Below are positions 1 through 5,971 of a DNA stretch of 5,971 nt, piece after piece. The stretch is from Sedimenticola sp. (GTDB lineage: Bacteria; Pseudomonadota; Gammaproteobacteria; Chromatiales; Chromatiaceae): NCBI GenBank assembly GCA_026197195.1, contig JAPHUG010000514.1, forward strand, positions 1 to 5,971. Reading direction: 5' to 3'. Each line of letters starts with the position of its first letter. The first letter of the stretch is position 1. The notes under the pieces are model-generated. The model made no database searches and was not told the origin of the DNA. It worked only from the letters and a program-made list of their open reading frames with translations. A program made the position numbers and the translations under genes.

Positions 1-210
1 CCACGACTGGCTCAATTGACGCCCCGTGAGCATGAGGTTATGGAGATGGTGACCAATGGAAAGGCTAACAAAGAGATAGCCAGTGCGCTGGGGGTGAGTG
101 CCAAGACGGTTGAGGCTCACCGGGCTCGCGTGATGGAAAAAATGGAGGCCTCTTCACTGGCCGGTTTGGTCAAGATGGTGATCGCAGCCAATCTCTATAG
201 TGATCATTAA
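1..210 (+). CDS. FixJ/NarL-type response regulator, C-terminal LuxR HTH domain (5' partial)
   Basis: This is the last 69 codons of a gene that begins before the window; the frame is open from base 1 and stops with TAA at 208-210. The residues form a complete LuxR-type helix-turn-helix DNA-binding domain: LTPREHEV at its start, then NKEIASALGVSAKTVEAHRARV, which holds the turn and recognition helix, then MEKMEASSLAGLVKM. The pattern of TVE-HRARVMEKM followed by SLA-LV resembles FixJ/TodT-like two-component regulators, in which this domain follows a phosphorylated receiver domain. The receiver, expected upstream, is not visible, so the two-component assignment comes from family resemblance. A stand-alone LuxR protein is less likely. 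The gene converges on the minus-strand DUF971-MoaD gene. The first possible start codon in view, TTG at 16, falls inside the domain and is not the real start. Confidence 0.85.
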   Translation, partial: PRLAQLTPREHEVMEMVTNGKANKEIASALGVSAKTVEAHRARVMEKMEASSLAGLVKMVIAANLYSDH

Positions 211-211
211 G

Positions 212-267
212 CCCAGCCGGCTTCAATGGGTCACTGTAACGGAGCCGACGCCGGGGTTTATTTTTTT
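212..267 (+). terminator. possible intrinsic terminator after the response regulator
   Basis: Just after the regulator stop there is a GC-rich inverted repeat: CCGGC at 217-221 and GCCGG at 250-254, extendable by outer C-G pairs if two bases bulge. A T-rich tract follows at 257-267 (ten of eleven bases are T). An alternative stem is CGGCTTC 218-224 with GGAGCCG 241-247, including one G-T pair. The T-tract also encodes the last lysine codons and stop of the convergent gene. The loop is long and the stem short, so this is a weak call. Confidence 0.3.
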
Positions 268-899
268 ACCGGTGCATTGGGTGATGTTGGGATCAGGGCG
301 ACTTCATCACCCTCATCAATCCGGGTGAACGGTTCGGAAAACTGCTTGTTGACGGTCACCTGAAAACTCCCTTCCTGAAACAGATGGGCCTGGTCACGGT
401 TGCGTTTGCGTAACCACTCAATCAAAAGGGTGACATCGGTAACGCTTGCCGGTATCTCGACCTCTTCGGACTCTTTCTGTAGCTGCTTAACCAGGTAGGT
501 GAAGTAGAGCAATTTGATACTACGCTTGTCTGCGGTTGTTTTGTCGTCACCGGTATAGCCGATCTCTTTTAATCGATCCTGATAAGCCTGCCAGTTCTGC
601 TCTTGATTAAGCCCGAGATCGTAGAGGGTATCCCATGAGTAGATGCTGGTGTCATGCCCATCATCAAAAGAGAGGCGCAGACCATATTGCCCCTGCGGTT
701 CGATCTCGGTGATATTGACGGATGCCTTACCCACAACAGGCTTGTCCAGTGTGCGCACCTCTTTAGCCTTGGCAAATACCCGCAGATACTCGCAAGGTAG
801 CTGAAACTTGGCACCATCAGAAAACTCGATTATCAGAAGGCGTGACTTGCTGTGCAGATTGATCGCTGTTGGTGTTTGATCCGTTCTCTTCTCGTTCAT
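258..899 (-). CDS. DUF971 (GBBH-like N-terminal) protein fused to a MoaD-like beta-grasp domain
   Basis: This 213-residue protein has two recognisable parts. Residues about 8-116 are a DUF971 domain, marked by LPCEYLRV (34-41), the IEP-G-Y-LRL-FDDGH stretch (66-82) and IYSWDTLYDLG (86-96). DUF971 also occurs at the N-terminus of gamma-butyrobetaine hydroxylase and the C-terminus of plant HCF101, an Fe-S carrier. Of the hydroxylase zinc ligands, only Cys36 and His82 have visible counterparts. Residues about 127-206 resemble MoaD/ThiS sulfur carriers: IKLLYF at the start, VTVNKQF (181-187) and DEGDEVALIP (195-204). MoaD normally ends in Gly-Gly, which is adenylated and thiocarboxylated; this protein ends APVKK, so it probably cannot carry sulfur in the usual way. 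The ATG at 899 has a weak AAGAG about 8 bases upstream. It is the last gene of a three-gene minus-strand run, 55 bp after the radical SAM gene. The cellular role is unknown to me. Confidence 0.8.
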   Translation of the reverse strand: MNEKRTDQTPTAINLHSKSRLLIIEFSDGAKFQLPCEYLRVFAKAKEVRTLDKPVVGKASVNITEIEPQGQYGLRLSFDDGHDTSIYSWDTLYDLGLNQEQNWQAYQDRLKEIGYTGDDKTTADKRSIKLLYFTYLVKQLQKESEEVEIPASVTDVTLLIEWLRKRNRDQAHLFQEGSFQVTVNKQFSEPFTRIDEGDEVALIPTSPNAPVKK

Positions 900-954
900 G
901 TTACTACTCTTGTTCAGCGCTGAGTTATCCGGTGGGAAAGGGGTTTGAGGCCGC

Positions 955-1557
955 TTAACCTACCACATCCAGGACGCGGCGTCTGAATTTGACCCCGCGA
1001 CTTTCAGCGATCTCACGGCAGGCTTCGATATCGACGCCTTCCAGCCCGTCGATGGCACTGGCCGTCACGTTCTGAATGTATTTCGGTGCTTCAGTAAGAA
1101 AATCCAGCATCTGCTCGAAGGAGCCTGCAAGACCCGGTTGGCAGTGCTTATCGTAGACCTCGGCATTTTGGGCGTTGAGGGAGATCGAGAGCGCATCGAC
1201 ACACTCCGCCATCTCCGGCAGCACATTGCGCTTATTGGCCAGATTGGCCAACCCATCGGTATTGACCCTGACGCTACCGCCATTGGCCTTGATATATTTC
1301 GCGACTTCCAGCAGCACTTTGAGGCGCAATGTGGGTTCGCCATAACCACAGAAGACTACCTCTTTGTATTTTGCAGGATCATCGATGGCGGCGATGATCT
1401 CTTCACTGGAGGGGCGGTGGTCGAGTGTCAGGTCATACTCATGCACCTGCAGAATGCCCTGCGTCTTCGGGCAGAAGGCGCATTCCAGAGTGCAGCGGTC
1501 GGTAATGTTCAAGTAGAGGCTATCGCCGATTACATAGCTGAGCTGTTGGTTTGCCAC
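955..1557 (-). CDS. TatD-associated-type radical SAM protein
   Basis: A 200-residue radical SAM enzyme. The CX3CX2C motif that binds the [4Fe-4S] cluster is Cys22, Cys26 and Cys29 within ITDRCTLECAFCPK. The GGEP-like SAM-binding motif is GYGEP at 71-75, preceded by EVVFC. Further conserved stretches are VRVNTDGLANL (96-106) and ISLNAQNAEVYD (125-136). This compact architecture, with the SLYLNITDRC opening, matches the family named TatD nuclease-associated radical SAM protein, whose substrate is not established. No extra cluster-binding C-terminal domain of the SPASM or Twitch type is visible. The start is GTG at 1557; a stop codon lies just upstream in frame, and no clear ribosome-binding site is visible. 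No tatD gene is in the window, so the name rests on sequence resemblance. It lies between the HDOD and DUF971-MoaD genes on the same strand and may be co-transcribed with them. A QueE-like or pyruvate-formate-lyase-activase-like role is a less likely alternative. Confidence 0.82.
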   Translation of the reverse strand: MANQQLSYVIGDSLYLNITDRCTLECAFCPKTQGILQVHEYDLTLDHRPSSEEIIAAIDDPAKYKEVVFCGYGEPTLRLKVLLEVAKYIKANGGSVRVNTDGLANLANKRNVLPEMAECVDALSISLNAQNAEVYDKHCQPGLAGSFEQMLDFLTEAPKYIQNVTASAIDGLEGVDIEACREIAESRGVKFRRRVLDVVG

Positions 1558-1637
1558 GGGTATTCAACTGTTAGATGCGAAAAGAACGGATCATACACTA
1601 CCCCCCTTTGGGTAAGAAGGGCTGCTCTTGGGTTAGA

Positions 1638-3155
1638 CTATTTTTTTTGCCCAAGTTCATTGCAGAGGCGTTGCGCCAGACTTTTAAACTGGCTAAATCC
1701 ATGTTTATCCAGAAATTCCGGATCTGATCTGTCGGCATAGAGTATGCCCATGGGGCGGTTGTTGATAAACAGGGAGCTCATGTAGAAGCCCCGAGTATCG
1801 AGTGCCAAGCGGCTCTGTTCACTGATCAGGGGTGTGAGTTTGCCTTGATTTTCCCTGTTCAGCCAGATGCCCTGGGGTTTTTTCATCATCAGGGTAAACA
1901 GATGACGTTCGCCCATCGGGTGATTGAATGACCGCAGGGGGGAATCTTTCTCTGTTCCTACCGTGAATTTGGCCTTTAACTGGGTTTTGTCCGCCGTCAG
2001 CATGGCAAACATAACCCGGTCTGCTCCAGTGCTCTCCTTGATGTCGTTAAAGAGTCGTGAGAGCCGTTGTTGCAGTGGGTTCGATCCTTCGTTGGAGGCG
2101 GTTTTAGGGGGAGAGGCAGGGGGCGCCTGCCTGGCGAGGGGCGTGGTGTCTGCGTCTACAGTGGGTGTTGTGGTACTAACCGGCGGCTCTTTTTGCGGTG
2201 CTTCCTCACGAAGCGGCTGTTTTGTCGTTGCCGATTTCTCGGGTTCTGGTGCCTTGCTTTGCTTGAGGGGGCGCGGTTCAGCCAGGGGGGGCGAGGCCGG
2301 TCTTGGTTGTAACAGTCCATAGACAGCTAATGGGACTGGCAGTCCATGAAGGTTGTGAGCCGCTCCCGCAGCCAGTGAGTGAATATCGGCGTAGCCCTGA
2401 TCGCGCTCGACGCCATGCAGTTCAGCAGCCAACTCGACCAAATCGTCGGTCTCTTCTGAATGCCAGTTGCTGGCACTCTCTATGGCCAGTGCTGAAGCGA
2501 GCATGACGGTAAGGGAGCGGGTATTAAATGCGCCTGCTGGCCTCAAGGCCTCGATCAGCAGTCCTGGCAACTTCCACGCTTCGGCCAGTTGTATGCTGAG
2601 TTCACTTAACTCAAAACCCAACAGGGTCTGTTCAGCTGTTTTTGCCGTCATGCCGCGTCGTTGTAAAGCGATAATCTCGGACATCTCCTGTGCAGCATGA
2701 CTCCAGAGCATCATCTCCCCCAGCTCGAGCAGGAGTGCAGCAATGGCCATCTCTTCCGGATTATGCAGTTTTAACTGCCGCCCCCAGTTTAGTGCATACC
2801 AGGCGGCATGGGCGGATCGGGAGTAGCATGCGTAGAGGGCGGTGCGGGCTTCGCCCTTGAGCTGCTCGTTAAGGACGGGTAGTTGATTGCTGGCTCTGGT
2901 CATTGGTTCGATGCCAAGCAGAGAGATAGCATGTGCCAGATTAGTGATAGGCTCCTTGGGTGGGTGCGGATGGTTACTGAATGCGCGGTAGATAGCCAGA
3001 GAAAAACCGGGATCACGGGCGATCACTCGCTGCAGGTCAAGATTGTTGGTGTTTGGGCTGTTGAGCAGTTGCGGCACCCGCTTGCGTGTGAGGGCCATTG
3101 CGGGTAGTGCTTGTGCGCTGAGACGTTCTACCCAGCTGCGGATCGGGTTGGCCAT
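1638..3155 (-). CDS. HDOD domain protein with proline-rich linker and C-terminal GAF-like domain
   Basis: The protein has 505 residues from ATG 3155, or 513 from an in-frame ATG at 3179. I prefer 3155 because AAGGAAG stands 8 bases before it, whereas 3179 has no good ribosome-binding site. Numbering from 3179, residues about 20-290 are an alpha-helical HDOD domain (LPAMALTRKRVPQLLN, LAHAISLLGIEPM). HDOD is a catalytically dead relative of the HD phosphohydrolase fold, and here the metal-binding His-Asp position reads Leu-Glu in LLLELGEMML (149-158). Residues about 291-365 form a linker rich in Pro, Ala, Lys, Glu and Thr, probably disordered. Residues about 367-510 look like a GAF ligand-sensing domain (ADRVMFAML; MGILYADRSD near 477-486). 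No signal peptide or membrane segment is visible, so it is likely cytoplasmic. HDOD proteins usually act as signalling scaffolds; the GAF ligand and partners are unknown. It is the first gene of the minus-strand run. Confidence 0.85.
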   Translation of the reverse strand: MANPIRSWVERLSAQALPAMALTRKRVPQLLNSPNTNNLDLQRVIARDPGFSLAIYRAFSNHPHPPKEPITNLAHAISLLGIEPMTRASNQLPVLNEQLKGEARTALYACYSRSAHAAWYALNWGRQLKLHNPEEMAIAALLLELGEMMLWSHAAQEMSEIIALQRRGMTAKTAEQTLLGFELSELSIQLAEAWKLPGLLIEALRPAGAFNTRSLTVMLASALAIESASNWHSEETDDLVELAAELHGVERDQGYADIHSLAAGAAHNLHGLPVPLAVYGLLQPRPASPPLAEPRPLKQSKAPEPEKSATTKQPLREEAPQKEPPVSTTTPTVDADTTPLARQAPPASPPKTASNEGSNPLQQRLSRLFNDIKESTGADRVMFAMLTADKTQLKAKFTVGTEKDSPLRSFNHPMGERHLFTLMMKKPQGIWLNRENQGKLTPLISEQSRLALDTRGFYMSSLFINNRPMGILYADRSDPEFLDKHGFSQFKSLAQRLCNELGQKK

Positions 3156-3296
3156 TCCTGCTACTTCCTTACTTGCCATTGTTTTCTAAGGTGACGGTAT
3201 GATCACTTTTGAATCGGCTGATGTGCCGGTATCTTAAGATGAGAATCGTGAGGGTGGGCAAATTTATTGATGATTTTTTGATGCACTGGGGACCAG
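3156..3296. promoter_or_regulatory. divergent intergenic region with a 10-bp palindrome
   Basis: This stretch separates the start of the minus-strand HDOD gene from the plus-strand hydrolase, so it should hold promoters for both directions. ATCTTAAGAT at 3231-3240 is a perfect 10-bp palindrome near its middle and could be a small operator. A weak plus-strand promoter may be TTGAAT 3209-3214 with TATCTT 3230-3235, but the 15-base spacing is short. TTGATG occurs twice, at 3267 and 3278. I could not place a convincing promoter for the HDOD gene. All of these assignments are tentative. Confidence 0.3.
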
Positions 3297-3959
3297 ATGG
3301 AGATGGGTACGCAAAATGCGGGTGATGATTGTAACAAGGTTTTGCTATTGCATGGGATTTGGATGACTGGATTTGAGATGGGGCGCCTAAAATCCCGTTT
3401 GTCCAGAGAGGGATTTGAGGTGGATTTTTTCAGGTACCCTTCACTAACCGGTACGCCGGCAGAAAATGCTGAGCGGTTGGATCGTTACATCCGTCAGAAA
3501 AATTACAGATGCCTGCATCTCGTCGCACACAGTCTCGGCGGCTTGGTGCTGCTTAATCTGTTTGACCGCTTTCCTCGTCAACCACCCGGGCGAGTGGTCC
3601 TGCTCGGTTCACCTGTACAGGGCAGTGTGGTGGCGCGCAGGCTGGTTGGCCGCCCCTGGACGCGCCCATTGATTGGCCGGGCAGCCGTTCAGGGACTGGT
3701 TGATGGTGCCCCATCCTGGCAAGGGGGGCGGCCCTTGGGGGTTATTGCCGGAACCAGCGGCCTGGGTGTGGGGCGTCTGTTGGGCGGGTTGTCAGGTGCA
3801 AGTGATGGGACCGTGCTGGTCAGTGAAACCACGGTCGATAGAGGTGCGGATACCCGGTTACACCGGGTTGGCCATATGGGATTGCTCTTCTCGTCTCGAG
3901 TGGCGATCGATGTGGCCGCTTTTCTCAGGACAGGCGCTTTTCCCCTTCAATCATCCTAA
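3297..3959 (+). CDS. alpha/beta hydrolase (lipase/esterase-like)
   Basis: A 220-residue serine hydrolase of the alpha/beta fold. VLLLHGIW (15-22) is the oxyanion-loop HG segment. AHSLGG (77-82) is the nucleophile elbow, with Ser79 as nucleophile. Asp170 in ASDGTV (168-173) and His193 in VGHMGLL (191-197) complete a credible Ser-Asp-His triad in the correct order and at plausible spacing. The overall pattern, including VVLLGSPVQGS after strand six, resembles small triacylglycerol-lipase or PGAP1-like esterases. No signal peptide, lipobox or membrane segment is visible, so a cytoplasmic location is likely. The substrate cannot be predicted. The ATG at 3297 follows GGGGA by about 4 bases; an alternative ATG lies two codons downstream. 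It is divergent from the HDOD gene and 110 bp upstream of yebC in the same direction. It is probably not part of the core yebC-ruvC-ruvA unit, because candidate promoter elements lie in that gap. Confidence 0.85.
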   Translation: MEMGTQNAGDDCNKVLLLHGIWMTGFEMGRLKSRLSREGFEVDFFRYPSLTGTPAENAERLDRYIRQKNYRCLHLVAHSLGGLVLLNLFDRFPRQPPGRVVLLGSPVQGSVVARRLVGRPWTRPLIGRAAVQGLVDGAPSWQGGRPLGVIAGTSGLGVGRLLGGLSGASDGTVLVSETTVDRGADTRLHRVGHMGLLFSSRVAIDVAAFLRTGAFPLQSS

Positions 3960-3979
3960 TGGATTGCTGTATTGGGGCT

Positions 3980-3992
3980 TGTCAGTGTGACA
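3980..3992. repeat. short inverted repeat TGTCA-N3-TGACA
   Basis: TGTCA at 3980-3984 and TGACA at 3988-3992 form a 5-bp inverted repeat around GTG, within the leader upstream of yebC. No T-run follows, so it is not a terminator. It could be a dimeric regulator site or chance. GTGACA at 3987-3992, overlapping it, resembles a -35 element, but only a poor -10 (TATTTC at 4009) is correctly spaced. Confidence 0.2.
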
Positions 3993-4022
3993 GAAATACC
4001 CACCCCGTTATTTCTGCATCTA

Positions 4023-4045
4023 GCCAGGAATGGTAAACTCCTGGC
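4023..4045 (+). promoter_or_regulatory. candidate yebC promoter: extended -10 inside a 7-bp inverted repeat
   Basis: GCCAGGA at 4023-4029 and TCCTGGC at 4039-4045 are perfect inverted repeats around a 9-base centre. The centre contains TGGTAAACT (4031-4039), which reads as an extended -10 (TGn followed by TAAACT, four of six bases matching TATAAT). The -35 position, TTTCTG at 4011-4016, is poor, which an extended -10 can tolerate. Transcription would start near 4046, giving a leader of about 24 bases with the yebC ribosome-binding site AGAGGA at 4059-4064. A repressor binding the inverted repeat would block the promoter, or the repeat may fold in RNA if transcription starts upstream. No experiment is implied. 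Confidence 0.3.
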
Positions 4046-4069
4046 AGATCTTAGCGTGAGAGGAATACG

Positions 4070-4816
4070 ATGGCAGGACATAGTAAATGGGCCAATATTA
4101 AGCATAAGAAAGCGGCCAACGACAAGAAACGGGGTAAAATCTGGACCAAGTTGTTGCGTGAGGTAACGGTTGCTGCCAAGGCGGGAGGCGGCGAAATCGA
4201 GGCTAACCCGCGTTTACGTCTGGCGGTGGATAAAGCCAATGGTGCCAATGTTCCCCGTGATACAATTGAGCGTGCTATCAAGCGTGGGGCCGGGGGCGAT
4301 GATACCGACAACTACGACGAACTGCGTTATGAGGGGTATGGCCCAGGTGGTGCGGCGGTCATTGTCGATTGCATGACAGATAATCGCAATCGCACGGCCT
4401 CGGAAGTGCGGCATGCCTTTACCAAGTTTGGGGGCAACCTGGGGACTGATGGTTCGGTGGCCTACATGTTCAGCAAACAGGGTATTATCAGCTTTGCACC
4501 GGGTGCGGATGAAGATGCCATTATGGAGGCGGCATTGGAGGCCGGTGCCGAAGATGTGGTCACCAATGATGATGGCTCTATTGATATCACCACAACCCCG
4601 GAAGCGTTCTCCGATGTGAACGAGGCCATACAGGCCGGTGGTTTATCGCCGGATAATGCCGAGGTGACGTTCAGTGCGGCAACCCTGGCCGAACTGGATC
4701 AGGATTCAGCGGAGTCGTTGCTGAAGATGGTTGATTTACTGGAAGATCTGGATGATGTGCAGGATGTCTACACCAATGCCGATATTTCAGATGAGATCAT
4801 GGAAGCCCTGAGCTAG
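4070..4816 (+). CDS. yebC: YebC/PmpR/TACO1 family protein
   Basis: The 248 residues match the YebC family along their full length, close to the 246 or so of E. coli YebC. Hallmarks are the N-terminal [16 protein letters not shown], then [12 protein letters not shown] (21-32), [12 protein letters not shown] (45-56), [40 protein letters not shown] and [11 protein letters not shown]. The acidic C-terminus ([17 protein letters not shown]) is also typical. Members have been described as transcriptional regulators (PmpR in Pseudomonas). More recent work on YebC and mitochondrial TACO1 supports a role in relieving ribosome stalling, notably on proline-rich stretches; that is family knowledge, not visible here. 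The protein is cytoplasmic, with no membrane segment. ATG 4070 is preceded by AGAGGA five bases upstream, a strong ribosome-binding site. It leads the conserved yebC-ruvC-ruvA order, with ruvC following closely. Confidence 0.97.
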   Translation: MAGHSKWANIKHKKAANDKKRGKIWTKLLREVTVAAKAGGGEIEANPRLRLAVDKANGANVPRDTIERAIKRGAGGDDTDNYDELRYEGYGPGGAAVIVDCMTDNRNRTASEVRHAFTKFGGNLGTDGSVAYMFSKQGIISFAPGADEDAIMEAALEAGAEDVVTNDDGSIDITTTPEAFSDVNEAIQAGGLSPDNAEVTFSAATLAELDQDSAESLLKMVDLLEDLDDVQDVYTNADISDEIMEALS

Positions 4817-4885
4817 CGCGATTAACCATGCAAAACGGATACTACCATCAACGCTAAAAATCAGAGTGTCTCACAGACGGGTCGT

Positions 4886-5407
4886 CTGCAAACCAAGCGC
4901 CGAATCCTGGGTATTGACCCGGGATCACGCATTACCGGTTACGGCATCATAGAGAGTGATGGTATAAGCAGTCGTCACATTACCAGTGGCTGTATTCGCA
5001 TCGCAGACGAAGCCTTCCCGCAAAGACTGGGGGAGATATTTCGTCAGCTCACTGAGTTGGTAGGTGAATTTCAGCCCGCAGAAGTGGCGATTGAACAGGT
5101 CTTTATGGCCAAAAATGCCTCCTCAGCATTGAAGCTCGGACAGGCAAGGGGCGCGGCGATCTGCGCTTGTGTGGTGGCCGGACTACCGGTATCCGAATAT
5201 GCACCCAGAGCCATCAAGCAGGCGGTGGTTGGGTCGGGTAGTGCCGATAAGGATCAGGTACAGCACATGATAAAACACATATTGCAGCTGAAAGAACGGC
5301 TTACCGCTGATCAGTCGGATGCACTGGCAGTGGCCATCAGTCATGCCCATGCCAACAGTACGTTGCAACTCTTGGCGCGTTCCAATAGAGGGGGGTGGGG
5401 AAGATGA
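4886..5407 (+). CDS. ruvC: Holliday junction endonuclease RuvC, start codon non-canonical or frameshifted
   Basis: RuvC cuts Holliday junctions as a dimer working with RuvAB. The frame encodes the full family domain from [16 protein letters not shown] to the C-terminal GGWGR. The four catalytic acids are present: Asp in GIDPGS (codon 4916), Glu in AIEQVF (5093), and two Asp in [10 protein letters not shown] (5309 and 5318). In E. coli these are D7, E66, D138 and D141. The frame is open from 4826, but it has no ATG, GTG or TTG before TTG 5057, which would delete the first catalytic Asp. The CTG at 4886 used here gives 173 residues, the E. coli length, but it is a compromise. Alternatives are ATC 4847 with a weak ACGGA upstream, or ATG 4828, which is one base out of frame; removing one A from the run 4832-4835 would join it. 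The stop overlaps ruvA by 4 bp. Function is very likely; the exact start is uncertain. Confidence 0.9.
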   Translation: MQTKRRILGIDPGSRITGYGIIESDGISSRHITSGCIRIADEAFPQRLGEIFRQLTELVGEFQPAEVAIEQVFMAKNASSALKLGQARGAAICACVVAGLPVSEYAPRAIKQAVVGSGSADKDQVQHMIKHILQLKERLTADQSDALAVAISHAHANSTLQLLARSNRGGWGR

Positions 5408-5971
5408 TTGGTCGCTTGCGGGGTGAATTGGTCTACAAGCAGCCTCCCTTTTTGATGGTGGATGTCAGTGGTGTCGGCTATGAACTGGAAGCGCCCATGT
5501 CTACCTTTTATGATTTGCCGCTCCAGGGTGGGCAGGTCACCCTCTTTACCCATCTCGCCATACGGGATGATGCCCACGTGTTGTATGGCTTTGGCAGTGA
5601 CACCGAACGGGCGCTGTTTCGAACCTTGCTTAAGGTGAGTGGTGTCGGGGCTAAGATGGCGTTGGCCATTCTGTCAGGGATGAGTGCCGAAGAGTTCTCT
5701 CTCTGTATACAGCGGGATGACACCGCGGCACTGGTCCGTTTGCCCGGTATCGGCAAAAAAACGGCGGAGCGGCTGATTGTGGAGATGCGGGATCGCCTGG
5801 ATAAGATAGAGCCTGCCTCTGGCGTTGCCCTGCCAAAAGCAAGAATGATGGGCGGTGCTGTCGAGACCCCGGAGTCCGATGCCATCGGCGCACTGATCGC
5901 CCTGGGTTATAAGCCGAATGATGCCAGTCGCATGGTACGCTCGGTTGAGTGTGAAGACCTCTCCAGTGAAG
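5404..5971 (+). CDS. ruvA: Holliday junction DNA helicase subunit RuvA (3' partial)
   Basis: RuvA is the tetrameric protein that grips the four-way junction and loads the RuvB motor for branch migration. The first 189 codons are visible, of about 200 expected; the gene runs off the window. Residues 1-63 are the OB-fold domain I ([27 protein letters not shown]). Asp55 and Asp56 in [11 protein letters not shown] sit where the junction-separating acidic pin (E55, D56 in E. coli) is found. Two helix-hairpin-helix motifs follow: SGVGAKMAL (79-87) and [11 protein letters not shown] (114-124). Domain III, which contacts RuvB, begins around 153 with [14 protein letters not shown]. The ATGA at 5404-5407 overlaps the ruvC stop, indicating translational coupling. 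G-rich sequence at 5388-5403 (GAGGGGGG and GGGGAAG) inside ruvC supplies the ribosome-binding site. ruvB is expected just downstream. Confidence 0.97.
   Translation, partial: MIGRLRGELVYKQPPFLMVDVSGVGYELEAPMSTFYDLPLQGGQVTLFTHLAIRDDAHVLYGFGSDTERALFRTLLKVSGVGAKMALAILSGMSAEEFSLCIQRDDTAALVRLPGIGKKTAERLIVEMRDRLDKIEPASGVALPKARMMGGAVETPESDAIGALIALGYKPNDASRMVRSVECEDLSSE

Noticed and set aside
914..923. TCAGCGCTGA palindrome upstream of the DUF971-MoaD gene
   Set aside because: Ten bases inside a probable operon with no other promoter features; likely chance.
1601..1621. Small hairpin in the HDOD/radical SAM gap (CCCTT and AAGGG arms)
   Set aside because: Five-base stem with no T-tract; not enough to call a terminator or attenuator.
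1627..1655. CTTGGG ... CCCAAG inverted repeat over the HDOD stop codon, considered as a terminator
   Set aside because: On the minus strand no T-run follows the second arm; the run of eight T's on the plus strand lies in the loop and encodes the final lysines.
1138..1740. A 200-codon plus-strand ORF antisense to the radical SAM gene
   Set aside because: It mirrors a gene with clear radical SAM motifs, has no recognisable domain and runs over two minus-strand genes and the gap between them.
1924..2322. Plus-strand ORFs opposite the HDOD gene, rich in Gly, Ser and Val
   Set aside because: Their composition is what the antisense of a proline-rich linker produces; no ribosome-binding site or family resemblance.
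3466..3990. Overlapping plus-strand ORFs inside the hydrolase gene
   Set aside because: Out-of-frame shadows of a gene with an intact catalytic triad.
4828..4857. Nine-codon [12 protein letters not shown] between yebC and ruvC
   Set aside because: Too short and without a ribosome-binding site to call as a gene; kept only as part of the ruvC start question.
5057..5407. RuvC starting at TTG 5057
   Set aside because: It would remove the GIDPGS segment and the first catalytic Asp, while the upstream frame clearly encodes them.

Overview
The window looks like chromosomal DNA from a gammaproteobacterium. The yebC-ruvC-ruvA order is typical of that class, and the YebC and RuvA proteins closely match the E. 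coli versions as I remember them. The moderately high GC content and the accessory genes (FixJ-type regulator, HDOD-GAF protein, TatD-linked radical SAM protein) would fit Chromatiales-like or sulfur-oxidising lineages, but I cannot fix the genus from sequence alone. I see no mobile elements, CRISPR arrays, rRNA or tRNA.

Layout: (1) 1-210, plus strand: the C-terminal DNA-binding end of a FixJ/NarL-type response regulator, cut by the window edge. (2) 258-3155, minus strand: three genes in one direction with 55-80 bp gaps, possibly one operon. In transcription order these are an HDOD protein with a proline-rich linker and a C-terminal GAF-like domain, a small radical SAM protein of the TatD-associated type, and a DUF971 protein fused to a MoaD-like beta-grasp domain that lacks the usual C-terminal Gly-Gly. 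(3) 3156-3296: a divergent intergenic region containing a 10-bp perfect palindrome. (4) 3297-3959, plus strand: a small serine alpha/beta hydrolase. (5) 4070-5971, plus strand: yebC, ruvC and the first 189 codons of ruvA. ruvC and ruvA overlap by 4 bp.

How the genes work together: RuvA (with RuvB, expected just downstream) migrates Holliday junctions and RuvC cuts them. YebC belongs to a family tied to translation of difficult sequences and, in some reports, to transcriptional control. The minus-strand group has no clear joint function; its DUF971-MoaD and radical SAM members suggest cofactor or Fe-S-related chemistry, which is inference.

The two points most worth checking are the ruvC start and the DUF971-MoaD fusion. 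The ruvC frame is intact through all four catalytic acids but has no ATG, GTG or TTG before position 5057, which lies inside the catalytic domain. The fusion protein carries a MoaD fold without the reactive tail. I did not find a clear, entirely new multi-gene system here.
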